The notes beneath the pieces were generated by a model. It was not told the DNA's origin. It worked only from the letters and a program-made list of their open reading frames with translations, and made no database searches. From Bacteroidales bacterium (lineage in GTDB: Bacteria > Bacteroidota > Bacteroidia > Bacteroidales > Muribaculaceae): DNA of 64,000 nt. Numbering within the stretch: position 1 is the stretch's first letter; each line of letters begins with the position of its first letter. Positions 9,270 through 18,585 of this stretch are shown piece after piece. The translations under genes were made by a program, and so were the position numbers. The stretch is from positions 1 through 64,000 of the forward strand of contig DXXM01000006.1 of NCBI GenBank assembly GCA_019416285.1, given 5' to 3'.

Positions 9270-9851
9270 TTACTTAAGCCATCCGGCAACCCATTCCCAT
9301 AAACCGTTGAGACCGAAGTCAAACGAGTCAACATCAACACTGATGATTTTTCCGTTTTCGCTGATACCGTAGGCAAATCCGGCACCTTTACCGACATAGT
9401 ACTGAGGCAGCTTGTCGCCTTTGATTGGTATATCGCTGTTGTTGGAATACGACTTATAATCGGCAACCTCCTTGTTTCGGAGACTGGTTACGGTGATTCC
9501 TCCATCTATTTCTATGTCATAGGTCTTATTCTCGTCTATATTCTTCTTCGGAACGAATGTGAGAAGTACACCTGCCTTATCGGGGAGTTTATTGCCGGTC
9601 AGTGTCCACGTAGATTTGGTTTTAGTAACCTTTTCTTCACGGAATGTGCCGTCGGGATTGGCGATATGAGCCGTGATGTCGGCTGTATTCATCACGTCTT
9701 CACTGAGTTCAAACGTGATTACGTATGAACTTGACCAAGTGGCGGGTGTATCCGGCTCATCGTTGTCATCGCCACATGAGGTGAAACCAACGCTGGCAAT
9801 GGCTATCATCATAGCCATCATCAGTCTTGAAAAGATTTTATTCCTTGTCAT
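9270..9851 (-). CDS. Small surface lipoprotein of unknown function
   Basis: A 193-residue lipoprotein. The signal peptide ends at GFTSCGDDND, with the Cys at about position 26 and an acidic run after it. The signal peptide closely resembles that of the lipoprotein at 11440-12243 (both begin MT-K-IFSKL and end in ISCGDDN or TSCGDDN), which suggests relatedness or recombination at the 5' end. The mature part is beta-rich and not recognised. It is flanked by the BspA-type gene (83 bp) and the unknown lipoprotein (68 bp) in the same operon. Confidence 0.65.
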   Translation of the reverse strand: MTRNKIFSRLMMAMMIAIASVGFTSCGDDNDEPDTPATWSSSYVITFELSEDVMNTADITAHIANPDGTFREEKVTKTKSTWTLTGNKLPDKAGVLLTFVPKKNIDENKTYDIEIDGGITVTSLRNKEVADYKSYSNNSDIPIKGDKLPQYYVGKGAGFAYGISENGKIISVDVDSFDFGLNGLWEWVAGWLK

Positions 9852-9934
9852 TGTTTTGATTATTTGGTTTATTGTTTTGTCGTTTAAGTTGTTATTTCTG
9901 CCGATAAGTTAACCCTTAGATATAGTTTGGTGTC

Positions 9935-11428
9935 TTATTTAGCGAGGACTTTGGTTGCGAAGCCGTTGACAACAATGATGTAGATTTTGCCTGCTTCGGC
10001 CGTAATTTCCACAGTGCTGTCGTTGCTCACCCGGAATACTTGGCAGATGCCGTCAATGGTATAAGCATACACCTTCTGATTCTCGCCAATGTTCTCTACC
10101 ATGATTTTACCGGGAGTAGCACTGATTTTAATGCCATCGGCGCTAACGTCGAGAATACCGGAAGATCCGACATTTACGGTGCTTGTGGCGAAAACAGTAT
10201 TGCCGAAACGGGTAATAGCCTTAATCTCTACTGTTCCGGTGTTCTGAGCAGTTACTTGGCCGGTGGTGCTTACGGTAGCCACATTTTCGGCGGATGAAGA
10301 CCAGATGAACTCAGTGCCAAGGACAGAAGAAATTTCCTTCTCGGTTTCAGCTGCGCCGTCAACGGTGTAAGATGTCGTCAGTTCAGCCGTGGCGCCAACT
10401 TCCAATGTCACTTCCGCAGGCGTGACAGTCAAGCCAAACTCCTTGATTGTGCAGAAAGCCAATTCATCGGCTGTGGCGTAAGAGCCTCTCGTCCCTGATG
10501 GGACATAGACACAACATGTGGTTGGAATACCGGTAAATACTTCGTAACCGAAGGTTGGCACAGTCTCGGCGAAACAGATTACTTTGTTCAATGCTATGCA
10601 GTAATAGAAAGCATAGTCTCCGATAGATGTAACAGAAGCAGGGATGGAGACTGAAGCCATGCCTGTACAATCCCTGAATGCACCCACTCCGATAGATGTA
10701 ACCGAAGAAGGAATGGCGACGTAAGTCAGACCGGTGCAGCCCCTGAAGGTACCATCGCCGATAGAAGTCATCGAAGCAGGAATGGTGACGGAAGTCAGAC
10801 CGGTGCAGCCCATGAAGGCACACTCGCCGATAGAAGTAACAGAAGCAGGAATGGTGACTGAAGTCAGGCCGGCGCAGCCATAGAAAGCATAGTCGTCGAT
10901 TGATATTACTCCCTCCGGAATGTTGACGGAAGTCAGGCTGATGCAGCCACTGAAAACGCCATCGCCGATAGAAGCAACTCCCTCCGGAATATTGATGGAA
11001 GTCAGGCTGATGCATTCACTGAAAACGCCATCGCCGATAGAAGTAACCGAAGCAGGAATGGTGACTGAAGTCAGGCCGGTGCAGCCACTGAAAGCATAGT
11101 CACCGATTGAAGTAACACTCCCGGGAATGGTGATGGAAGTCAGACCGGTGCAGTCGTAGAAAGCAGATTCGCCGATACCACAGACAAAATAAGTTATTCC
11201 ATTAATTTCTATGGTTTTCGGAATTATGACGTTTCCGCTATATCCGGCTCCATTATCATCATAATAATTCCCGTCATGTGTCATTTCGACTGATGTGTCG
11301 CTTATTTTATCGTAATAAATGCCATCGACATCAAAGTCGTATGCAGACATAGAAACTGTTGTGCTCATCGCGGCTATGAACAGCACGAGCTTGTGAATAA
11401 TAGACTTGTCCGTTCCTGATTTCTTCAT
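9935..11428 (-). CDS. BspA-type leucine-rich-repeat adhesin-like protein with Ig-like domain
   Basis: Secreted repeat protein. After a signal peptide come nine repeats of about 23 residues with the BspA pattern AFxxCTGLTSVTIPxSVTSIGD. A bacterial Ig-like (BIG2) domain follows (ATVSTTGQVTAQNTG). The C-terminal 75 residues (KVYAYTIDG...GKIYIIVVNG) look like a type IX secretion sorting domain or related C-terminal module. BspA-type repeats mediate binding to host matrix or other bacteria in oral Bacteroidota. The ATG at 11428 (MKKSGTDK) is preferred over an upstream TTG; it lies 12 bases after the stop of the upstream gene. Type IX secretion is an inference and would need the por/gld genes elsewhere in the genome. 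Confidence 0.8.
   Translation of the reverse strand: MKKSGTDKSIIHKLVLFIAAMSTTVSMSAYDFDVDGIYYDKISDTSVEMTHDGNYYDDNGAGYSGNVIIPKTIEINGITYFVCGIGESAFYDCTGLTSITIPGSVTSIGDYAFSGCTGLTSVTIPASVTSIGDGVFSECISLTSINIPEGVASIGDGVFSGCISLTSVNIPEGVISIDDYAFYGCAGLTSVTIPASVTSIGECAFMGCTGLTSVTIPASMTSIGDGTFRGCTGLTYVAIPSSVTSIGVGAFRDCTGMASVSIPASVTSIGDYAFYYCIALNKVICFAETVPTFGYEVFTGIPTTCCVYVPSGTRGSYATADELAFCTIKEFGLTVTPAEVTLEVGATAELTTSYTVDGAAETEKEISSVLGTEFIWSSSAENVATVSTTGQVTAQNTGTVEIKAITRFGNTVFATSTVNVGSSGILDVSADGIKISATPGKIMVENIGENQKVYAYTIDGICQVFRVSNDSTVEITAEAGKIYIIVVNGFATKVLAK
10556..11176 (-). repeat. Nine 69-bp tandem repeats encoding BspA-type leucine-rich repeats
   Basis: The coding sequence repeats with a 69-bp period (23 codons). 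Units differ mainly at the codons before CTGLTS and after SIGD. High similarity between neighbouring units allows unit gain or loss by slippage or recombination. Confidence 0.75.
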
Positions 11429-11439
11429 TTTATATTCTA

Positions 11440-12243
11440 TCAATTGTTTTCCCTGACGAAAATTGCTCGGGTGATTCTTTCAATGCTTCCGAAATAGATT
11501 ACCAGTGTATTATCGTCGGGCATTTCTATCTGCAACACCTGATAATCGGACAAGCGGAGCAATCCGGCGGCAGTGTTCGCACTCCACCTGTATTCTGCGC
11601 TGAAAGGCTTCTCATTATCAATGGATAAAGACAGCTCACATTTCCCGTCCTCTTTAAGCTCAATAGAGGATTCTGCGTATGAGCCTGCCAAGGGCTTCCA
11701 CTCGTCGTCATTCTTCATATAGACCTCGCTGCACCGCCATTTGCCTACCAGCCTTTCGGCCAGCGTCAGATCTTGCTGTGTAGCGCGGCGGAATGTCCAA
11801 CGTACCTGCCTTTGGGCTATTTCTCCCGTTCCAGGGTTCATGCTCTGTGAGCCTTCTGTCCCCAGTTCATCTGCAGTGAGGATATATATGCGCTGCGGTG
11901 TAGAGGCGTCAGTCAGTAGATCGTTGGCTTCGTCTACGCTCCATGTTCTTGTCGCAAGTGCTGTAAAGCCATCGGGATAGGTCATAACGCGCACTTCTGT
12001 GCCGCCCTGACGGAAGTCCATGGCCATACTCACGTTATTATCATTGATTTGTTCCTCCCACTTGCCTTCGTTCAATATGCTGAAGCCTGTCATTTGCCAT
12101 TTTCCCACGATGTGTTCGGCTATGGGCCGCAACACAGTCTCCACCGGCTCGTTGTTGTCATCACCACAGGAAATGAACCCTGTGCAGGCAATGGCCATCA
12201 TCACAGCCAATGTTAGTTTTGAAAAGATTCTCTTCTTTGTCAT
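11440..12243 (-). CDS. Lipoprotein with two lipocalin-like modules
   Basis: The signal peptide ends at GFISCGDDNNEP, so it is a surface lipoprotein. Two similar modules follow, each starting with the lipocalin-like GKW motif: VGKWQMTG near residue 47 and VGKWRCSE near residue 167. Each continues with beta strands of the kind seen in Bacteroidota lipocalin-like domains. Such folds usually bind small hydrophobic ligands, but no ligand can be named. It is directly followed by the BspA-type gene, so the two are almost certainly co-transcribed. Confidence 0.7.
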   Translation of the reverse strand: MTKKRIFSKLTLAVMMAIACTGFISCGDDNNEPVETVLRPIAEHIVGKWQMTGFSILNEGKWEEQINDNNVSMAMDFRQGGTEVRVMTYPDGFTALATRTWSVDEANDLLTDASTPQRIYILTADELGTEGSQSMNPGTGEIAQRQVRWTFRRATQQDLTLAERLVGKWRCSEVYMKNDDEWKPLAGSYAESSIELKEDGKCELSLSIDNEKPFSAEYRWSANTAAGLLRLSDYQVLQIEMPDDNTLVIYFGSIERITRAIFVRENN

Positions 12244-12291
12244 TGGTTTGATTATTTGGTTTTGTTGTTTTTTTATCTGTATATTTTTCGC

Positions 12292-13167
12292 TTATCGGCT
12301 GACAACCAGAAGGGTTTGTCCTTCATCAAGTGCAGCTTTTATCTTATCGGAGCCTTTTGTCACTTTGCAGAGACTTATTTCATCACCCTCAACTTCCTCT
12401 ATTTTAAGGCGTCCGATTACAGTGCGGGCTTCTTTCCCTGCGATAGTCTTGACAGTGAACACATCAAATTGTTGTCCCTTATATACTCCGTCAGCGGCAC
12501 CAAGGTCGATATATACATCTTTCTGCTTGTTCTTCTTCGATTCGCCTTTTTCAATAATTGAAGCATAGAGAGGGAACATCCGATTATAATAATCAGCTAC
12601 TTTTGATGTCAGGTGTTCAAGGGCGTTTGTCATAGCCTTCTCTCCGGAAGTCATCCAGTAAAGGTCACTGTCCGAGATTGTGAACGTGCGGCTGTCAACC
12701 ACAGAGCCATTTGCCGGGTCCTTCAGGTTGACAGTTACGCTGACATTGCTACGGTAGGATGTGTCGGTGTGCTTATTGCCTTTGCCGTCTTTTGTGGTTT
12801 CGCTTTTGGAAACTATACTGATATTGGCAATCGTTCCATCAATGAAAAATGAGGGAATCCCGTCGGTCAAGTCGGTCTGTGAGACAATGCCATCCGAAGG
12901 ACGGAAAAGTATGACCTTACTAAGTCCGTTCATAAGACTTGCCCTCACAGCCTCAGCATATTGAGGCTGCTGCTTTGAGGTCTGACCGCTGAGCAACACG
13001 TCGGCTACATCTTTAAGCACAGATGCGGTTTTGCTTCCTTCTGATGGCGGAGTGTAAATCAGTTCTCCAACACCAATTCTGTATACTGTATTCCGATCCT
13101 TCTGAGCTACGGCGCTAAGGGACGAAAGGAACGCTAATGTAACGAAAAATGCTTTTAATATCTTCAT
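12292..13167 (-). CDS. CsgG/LpoB-like periplasmic or outer-membrane protein
   Basis: A type I signal peptide is cut near SAVAQ. Residues about 30-190 have the arrangement of CsgG/LpoB-like proteins: VYRIGVGELIYT strand, a helix with predicted subunit contacts, and FIDGTIANISIVSKSETT followed by strands. The C-terminal about 80 residues (GAADGVYKGQQFDVF...IGRLKIEEVEGD) resemble the small barrel of FlgT C-terminal domains. CsgG-like proteins build outer-membrane secretion pores and LpoB-like ones activate penicillin-binding proteins; which applies is unclear. It is 9 bp downstream of the 607-residue protein gene, likely co-translated. Confidence 0.6.
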   Translation of the reverse strand: MKILKAFFVTLAFLSSLSAVAQKDRNTVYRIGVGELIYTPPSEGSKTASVLKDVADVLLSGQTSKQQPQYAEAVRASLMNGLSKVILFRPSDGIVSQTDLTDGIPSFFIDGTIANISIVSKSETTKDGKGNKHTDTSYRSNVSVTVNLKDPANGSVVDSRTFTISDSDLYWMTSGEKAMTNALEHLTSKVADYYNRMFPLYASIIEKGESKKNKQKDVYIDLGAADGVYKGQQFDVFTVKTIAGKEARTVIGRLKIEEVEGDEISLCKVTKGSDKIKAALDEGQTLLVVSR

Positions 13168-13176
13168 ATATAATTT

Positions 13177-15000
13177 TTATTGCATTGACACTTCTCCGCT
13201 CTTCGTGATGCGTATTCTGGTAAATTTATTCTCACCTATAGTTATCTCTTCCCCATCGCTCATCTGCAATTTCAACAATATTAAATCGTGTTTGAGATTT
13301 GGCAGGGGTGAAGCGGCCATAAGCTCATCATATACCTTCTGCCATTCTTTTGACATACCATAGATGAGTCTTTCGCGAGTGAGAGCTGTGCGCTCAAGCG
13401 AATCATACAACGACTTTAGAGTAGGTGAATTGGCTATCAAGACATCTTTAGGCGATTCTTTCACAAATCCGGTGGTTTTAGAGGATAGGGTAACCGTTAA
13501 TTTGTCTTTATATCTGTCGGGAACAGGCAATATAAACTCGTTTTTGAAATTATATGTACTGCAAATATCATAATCGTGATTTGAACCGAGGCCCGAAGTT
13601 GCCGCCCCCGAATTTATATTGAATCCGGTATTGACTTTCATTTTCAGTTCTGTATCCTGAAGTAAGGAACTGTGTGGAACTTCCCAATGCCATGATTCCT
13701 GCATAGTAAAATTTTGTGTGAATATTTTCGAATAGTCGTTAACAGAGCCGTTCCGTGCTCTGTGTGAAGAATACTTCAATGGTTTCTCCACGCTAAATTC
13801 CCACTCAAAAGTCGTATTATTTTGGGACGATGCAAATTTCGTTAAACTCAGGCCCTTATATTGATACTGACCATTAACATCTTGCGATTTTAGATTCACA
13901 TTCCCCACATTGAGAAGAGAAGCTGTTACACCAAACCGAACGAGCCCAAATCCTCCATATTTATCGTACCATGCACCCGTGTAATGAATCTTATTCTCAC
14001 CACACCATAGCTGGTTCCCAGGATAATACTCTGTCAATGCGATATGATAATTATCGGAATCATCTATGAAATTATGCTCGCATCGGATTCTTGCAATTAC
14101 ACTTATTACTCCGGTTGTCTTGAGTGTGACATCATGCGCCATGTGATGTTCTCTCTTTTTATATGTCTGGTTTAGATAAATAGGATTATCGCATTGTTTG
14201 AGGACTACAAGCATATCATTGGATTTAGTATTTGCCCTTGTTATAACATCCTCTCCATACAGTACCTCATTCACAAATTTGGCGGCATTTTCGGCATAAC
14301 GTCCATATATGTATTCGTTGGGTTCTTCTATGCCTTCGATTATTTGTGTATGGAGATTGTTGTTTTCATCGAGATATGTGGTTTCTTTCCGCCCATCGCT
14401 GTAAACATCACCTACATTATATTCCGAACCGTTGATGTTAAGTATATATACATCATATATCGGCAGTATCGTTTCTTCCGGAATTTCGTTGAACACCCCG
14501 AGTTGAATACGTGCCACAAGTGCGGCGCACAGCTTTGCAGGCTTATGAAAATATATAAGTCCTCCACGAATATAGAGATTTTCGAGTTGTCCATACTTCT
14601 CATTGTCATTGATAAACTGCGTTGCGCCCTTTTCATCAATGATTACCAGTTCTGTCTCTTCCGTAATAGTCTGCTGTATATTTTCATTTTTAAGGCGATT
14701 AATGAACAGAGTACTGATATCATCAAGTTCTTCTGCACAAACCACGGTCATGGCATCAACTGTAGTCTCAATTATATCATATGTCGGAAGCGGCTCCTTT
14801 TCAATAACTTCTTGATCATCTATGATTTCGGGGTCTTCGTCTTGACAAGACGCAAGTGAAGTCGCAATAAACAATAATGCAATGAAATGTAAATGTTTAT
14901 TCAGTTTATTCTGTATTTTTATTTTCCATTGCGCCGTTGCCAACACTGGTGTAAACACCATTGCTGCTGCGACGACAAGTTTGATGATGGATGCGTTCAT
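13177..15000 (-). CDS. Large unknown lipoprotein, first gene of the long operon
   Basis: Not recognised. The reading frame starts with two consecutive signal-like segments. The first ends like a type I site (LATAQ, residues 19-23). The second (HLHFIALLFIATSLASC) ends in a lipobox followed by QDEDPE, an acidic surface-export signal. No ATG, GTG or TTG lies directly before the second segment, so the first ATG is kept. The mature part is a beta-rich protein with no visible catalytic motif. It is the promoter-proximal gene after the regulatory element at 15082-15158 and lies 9 bp from the CsgG-like gene. Confidence 0.65.
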   Translation of the reverse strand: MNASIIKLVVAAAMVFTPVLATAQWKIKIQNKLNKHLHFIALLFIATSLASCQDEDPEIIDDQEVIEKEPLPTYDIIETTVDAMTVVCAEELDDISTLFINRLKNENIQQTITEETELVIIDEKGATQFINDNEKYGQLENLYIRGGLIYFHKPAKLCAALVARIQLGVFNEIPEETILPIYDVYILNINGSEYNVGDVYSDGRKETTYLDENNNLHTQIIEGIEEPNEYIYGRYAENAAKFVNEVLYGEDVITRANTKSNDMLVVLKQCDNPIYLNQTYKKREHHMAHDVTLKTTGVISVIARIRCEHNFIDDSDNYHIALTEYYPGNQLWCGENKIHYTGAWYDKYGGFGLVRFGVTASLLNVGNVNLKSQDVNGQYQYKGLSLTKFASSQNNTTFEWEFSVEKPLKYSSHRARNGSVNDYSKIFTQNFTMQESWHWEVPHSSLLQDTELKMKVNTGFNINSGAATSGLGSNHDYDICSTYNFKNEFILPVPDRYKDKLTVTLSSKTTGFVKESPKDVLIANSPTLKSLYDSLERTALTRERLIYGMSKEWQKVYDELMAASPLPNLKHDLILLKLQMSDGEEITIGENKFTRIRITKSGEVSMQ

Positions 15001-15081
15001 GTGATGAATATAGTTTATGACGATTTATGATTTAGCAAGGTGCGATATTGGAATTACCCAATGCTATCTTGATTGATATTG

Positions 15082-15158
15082 CAAAGTTATCTTCAAACCT
15101 GATTTTTCGCTTGCAGTTTTTAACGATGGTTCTCCACCAAATTCGCCGGACTTCTCCA
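15082..15158 (-). promoter_or_regulatory. Half-site promoter, copy 1 (long operon from 15000)
   Basis: Read on the minus strand: half-site TGGAGAA (15152-15158), 15 bases, half-site TGGAGAA (15130-15136), exactly 40 bases, then TAACTTTG (15082-15089), which fits the Bacteroidota -7 box TAnnTTTG. No TTTG is seen at the -33 position, as expected for an activator-dependent promoter. Similar sites precede 22439, 23154 and 23581. The leader to the 15000 start is about 75 bases. Confidence 0.7.
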
Positions 15159-15227
15159 CGGTTTTCATTTCGATGTCAAATCTGGCGTGCACAGAAGGAA
15201 AAACCTTTGCCGATGTTGTTTGAGGCT

Positions 15228-16064
15228 TTATTTCTGCTGATAGGTGAACACCTCGTCAAAGATGTATATTGGATAAGGCTCGGACAATGCGTCGTCGCGC
15301 TGGCTCATGGTGACGTGCATTACGGTCACCAATCCGTCCGCATCGTACTCATAGGTGGCCTCATATATCTGCTGATATCCGTCTTCCCACTCCATAACTG
15401 CCTTTTCGGGCAGATATTTCTCAGAACTGATATGCAGAGCGCCGGCAACCTCCATGTCGGTGCGGTAGCCATTGGCGTTGTACATCATGCAGCGCAGGAA
15501 GGGGGCGTTGCTCTTCTTGGGCATCTCGCTATAGGTGACTGTGAGTCCTAATCTGGCCGGTTCTTCTACAATGTCGGGAAAGCGTTCAAACGTCATATCA
15601 TCTCCGGTCCATTCGAACAATTTTCGGTAATTCCCCCCTTGATTCACTTCTACGCACTGTCCCTTGTCGTTATAGGTCACTTTGTCTACAGTGCCGTCGG
15701 CAAAGATAGCTTCCGCTACCTGCCCCTTGTCATTCAGTTGATGTTCAATGGTACCATATTCGGGCTCGCCTGTAAGCAGGATTTTACCCTTCGCGTAGGA
15801 GTAGAGGCCTGCACATTTGCCATTGTCCACCCATTCGATAAGTCTGCCCTGACCGTCATACTTCATTTTCGTGCAGTCATACTCCGTGATGGGGAAATAT
15901 TCTTCATAGCCCTCCATCACAAACTTCACTTTCTGCTCCATCTTTGTCACCAGCATTTCCTTTTCCGGTGCGGTGGGGTTATCGTCATCGTCGGAACACG
16001 CAGTCATTGTTAAGGCTACCAGCGCGGCTACTGCACAGAATCGGACTGTCTTTAATATTTCCAT
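15228..16064 (-). CDS. DUF4595-like surface lipoprotein
   Basis: The signal peptide ends at MTACSDDDDNP, a strong surface-export signal. The mature part shows repeated short strand pairs of the form YDGQGRLIEW, LNDKGQVAEAIF, YNDKGQCVEV and YDADGLVTVM, like the YD-type repeats of DUF4595 proteins of Bacteroidales. No enzymatic motif is present and the function is unknown. It is the last gene of the operon that begins with the peptide deformylase gene at 22439. A 227-bp gap then separates it from the next transcription unit and contains that unit's promoter. Confidence 0.7.
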   Translation of the reverse strand: MEILKTVRFCAVAALVALTMTACSDDDDNPTAPEKEMLVTKMEQKVKFVMEGYEEYFPITEYDCTKMKYDGQGRLIEWVDNGKCAGLYSYAKGKILLTGEPEYGTIEHQLNDKGQVAEAIFADGTVDKVTYNDKGQCVEVNQGGNYRKLFEWTGDDMTFERFPDIVEEPARLGLTVTYSEMPKKSNAPFLRCMMYNANGYRTDMEVAGALHISSEKYLPEKAVMEWEDGYQQIYEATYEYDADGLVTVMHVTMSQRDDALSEPYPIYIFDEVFTYQQK

Positions 16065-16109
16065 TTTGTTTGATATTTTCGGTTCATGCTCTTAAATGAA
16101 TTTAATAAG

Positions 16110-17321
16110 TCAGAAGGCGAGAATAGGGCGCACATAAGCTTTTTGATCCTTGTAGTGGTGCCATCTGTTGCCTTCGCTATACACATATACCTGAAGTTCG
16201 GGGTGATAGCTGATTTCTTCAGTTGAAGACCAATAATATGTACGTCGTAAACCAAAATGTTCCGGGTAAATGTCTCCTTTTTCATAGACTGCAGAATATC
16301 CGTTGGAAAATATTTCCGAATAGTTTGAGCCTAAGGTCTCCAATTGAGCAATCGATGGCATAAACCAGCCGCTGCTGTTTCTAGGAGCTGTACGATTTTC
16401 CCCTTTGTAGTTTTTGCAAGCAATGGCAGCAAGGAACATGTCGTTATCTACTTTAAGGTCCCAATTAGTTTTATACAACATTGCTCGTGTATTGGAGTAA
16501 CCATTCCAGGCGTCGTCCGGTCCGGTGCCGACTTCAACACTGGCGGCAGGATACATCCATTGGCAATAATCGGCATCGTAGAGTGCCATAGCGTATCCGT
16601 GACATTTTCTTTCGGCGAAACTGGAACTATTATAAGCATAATAGTCGGTATCGTCTTTTGGATGTTGGCCGGCATAGAATACAAAGCCTACACAATGTTT
16701 GACATCATCTTCGGTTGCCTTATCATGCGAAACTACATATGCAAAACCGGCATCCGTAGCGCAAAAAAGCGAGCCGACCTCGATATCTCCGTCCAGTCCG
16801 TCAGACCATCCGCAGTGAGGACATTTTCCGCCCTGACTAAAATTCCGTGAGATATTAATGCAATTTCCACAGAGATAATACTTAGTGAAACATATGGCGA
16901 TTATTTCCCCATATGAGTTGTCATTGTTGAGATATTCCCATGATGTAATGTCAAGATTGAAAGCGGGAACACCTTTAATCCTGAATTCAATGGTATTGTA
17001 TACGCCTTCTTTCTCAGAGCCTGCAATACGCACAGATCCCTCTTCACCCAACGTGACAGTCTTTGGCTGCCCGTCCCATTCGGTGCGTGTAAGGTCCTCC
17101 ACAAACCATTGGGCATTCTCGGCGGAGCCGGCCGGTATTGCATAAAGACTTTCCGTAGCATCGTTCTTGACAAAGACGATTTCGCCTTTATCATCAAGCA
17201 CACAACTCTTTATCCACTCGGCAAGCTCCTTGTCTTTTGCGGGGTCTGACTCCGGCTCCGAATCATTGGAACAGGAAGTTACAGCCAGCGCTACGAGTAA
17301 AAGGTATAGCAAATTTTTCAT
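16110..17321 (-). CDS. Zinc-ribbon surface lipoprotein with DUF1566-like C-terminus (paralogue A)
   Basis: One of three paralogues in the window. Order: signal peptide and lipobox (TSCSNDSEPE); an alpha/beta N-terminal domain (residues about 30-140) that also occurs alone in the gene at 22738; a zinc ribbon made of CGNC and CPHC, 13 residues apart; and a C-terminal domain with NSSGWFMPSIAQL...YYWSSTE...VRPILAF. That last pattern is typical of DUF1566/Fibrobacter-type paralogous domains. Most of the N-terminal 520 bp is nearly identical to the neighbour at 17384. A zinc ribbon on a surface lipoprotein is unusual. The function is unknown. Confidence 0.72.
   Translation of the reverse strand: MKNLLYLLLVALAVTSCSNDSEPESDPAKDKELAEWIKSCVLDDKGEIVFVKNDATESLYAIPAGSAENAQWFVEDLTRTEWDGQPKTVTLGEEGSVRIAGSEKEGVYNTIEFRIKGVPAFNLDITSWEYLNNDNSYGEIIAICFTKYYLCGNCINISRNFSQGGKCPHCGWSDGLDGDIEVGSLFCATDAGFAYVVSHDKATEDDVKHCVGFVFYAGQHPKDDTDYYAYNSSSFAERKCHGYAMALYDADYCQWMYPAASVEVGTGPDDAWNGYSNTRAMLYKTNWDLKVDNDMFLAAIACKNYKGENRTAPRNSSGWFMPSIAQLETLGSNYSEIFSNGYSAVYEKGDIYPEHFGLRRTYYWSSTEEISYHPELQVYVYSEGNRWHHYKDQKAYVRPILAF
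16741..17270 (-). repeat. Segment nearly identical to 17994-18523 (copy A)
   Basis: The 5' parts of the two neighbouring paralogues are almost identical, with offset 1253. By eye about 308 bp (16890-17198) match with no difference, while the 3' halves are clearly diverged. This mosaic fits recent gene conversion better than a simple recent duplication. Confidence 0.7.
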
Positions 17322-17383
17322 TATGCAAGACTTGATTTCAAATGTTATTTACCAATTCCCATCATTGATTAACTACTGTAAAA

Positions 17384-18583
17384 TCAGAATGCCAATATGG
17401 GTAATACTGAAACGTTCCGGTTTTTGTAAATTCTGACTGTGTTGCCACGTTCGAGAGCATAAGCTACCTGATTCGGGTCATCACCCCATTCCGTCGATGA
17501 CCAAAATGTGCCATATAAACCGTACGGATACCTGTTACTATTTAGGTGGATTGTATCCATGCTTCTTGTTATGGTCTTACCTACTTTGTTTACAACATAG
17601 TCAAGTTGTGCAATAGACGGGATGAACCAACCGCTGCTGTTATGGGGTGCTGTGCGACCTTCCCCGGTGTAATCACGACATGCCTTCGCTGCGGTAAAAT
17701 AATCGCGTTCGGTAGTTTGCCATTCATTGTACTTCATGGATCTGGTGTTATCGAAACCATTCCATGATGAAGTAGAACATGCACCTATTGAATATAGAGG
17801 ATCCTGCATCCAGTAGCATTTATCGGCAACATGGAGAGAGACTGCATATCCGTGACATATTCTTGCGTCACCGTTATAGTGGTTATAAGGAAAGTATTCG
17901 GTGTAATCATCCGGATGTTGGCCGACACAGAACACCACTCCTACACAACGTTTGAAGTCTTTTTCTCCGGCTTCTTCGGGCGTGATTACATATGCAAAGC
18001 CGGCATCCGTTGAGCATAAAAGCGAGCCGACCTCAATATCTCCGTCCAGTCCGTCAGACCATCCGCAGTGAGGACATTTTCCTCCCTGACTAAAATTCCG
18101 CGAGATACTAATGCAATTTCCACAGAGATAATACTTAGTGAAGCATATGGCGATTATTTCCCCATATGAGTTGTCATTGTTGAGATATTCCCATGATGTA
18201 ATGTCAAGATTGAAAGCGGGAACACCTTTAATCCTGAATTCAATGGTATTGTATACGCCTTCTTTCTCAGAGCCTGCAATACGCACAGATCCCTCTTCAC
18301 CCAACGTGACAGTCTTTGGCTGCCCGTCCCATTCGGTGCGTGTAAGGTCCTCCACAAACCATTGGGCATTCTCGGCGGAGCCGGCCGGTATTGCATAAAG
18401 ACTTTCCGTAGCATCGTTCTTGACAAAGACGATTTCGCCTTTATCATCAAGTACACAACTCTTTATCCATTCAGCAAGCTCCTTGTCCTTAGCACGGTCG
18501 GATGCCGGTTCCGAATCATTGGAACAGGATGTAATGGAGAGGAATGTGATGATAACTCCAAGTAGGTATGTGACTTTTTTCAT
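17384..18583 (-). CDS. Zinc-ribbon surface lipoprotein with DUF1566-like C-terminus (paralogue B)
   Basis: Same layout as the gene at 16110: lipobox TSCSNDSEPA, the N-terminal domain, a zinc ribbon with CGNC and CPHC, and a C-terminal region with NSSGWFIPSIAQL...FWSSTEWG...VLPILAF. The C-terminal halves of A and B differ strongly (for example MYPAASVEVG against MQDPLYSIGA), whereas the N-terminal domains are almost the same. The variable half is the likely ligand-contact part, by analogy with other variable lipoprotein families; this is inference. It starts 2 bp after the stop of the legumain-fusion gene. Confidence 0.72.
   Translation of the reverse strand: MKKVTYLLGVIITFLSITSCSNDSEPASDRAKDKELAEWIKSCVLDDKGEIVFVKNDATESLYAIPAGSAENAQWFVEDLTRTEWDGQPKTVTLGEEGSVRIAGSEKEGVYNTIEFRIKGVPAFNLDITSWEYLNNDNSYGEIIAICFTKYYLCGNCISISRNFSQGGKCPHCGWSDGLDGDIEVGSLLCSTDAGFAYVITPEEAGEKDFKRCVGVVFCVGQHPDDYTEYFPYNHYNGDARICHGYAVSLHVADKCYWMQDPLYSIGACSTSSWNGFDNTRSMKYNEWQTTERDYFTAAKACRDYTGEGRTAPHNSSGWFIPSIAQLDYVVNKVGKTITRSMDTIHLNSNRYPYGLYGTFWSSTEWGDDPNQVAYALERGNTVRIYKNRNVSVLPILAF
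17994..18523 (-). repeat. Segment nearly identical to 16741-17270 (copy B)
   Basis: Partner of the copy in the downstream gene; see that entry for the extent of identity. The sharp fall in similarity at both edges marks probable conversion-tract ends. Confidence 0.7.
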
Positions 18584-18585
18584 AT

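Noticed and set aside
10464..11015. Repetitive open frame on the minus strand next to the BspA-type frame
   Set aside because: It is the out-of-frame reading of the 69-bp tandem repeats and shows the same period only for that reason.
10556..11176. Regular DNA repeats that might suggest a CRISPR array
   Set aside because: The repeats run in an intact reading frame of leucine-rich repeats, have no unique spacers and no cas genes are near.
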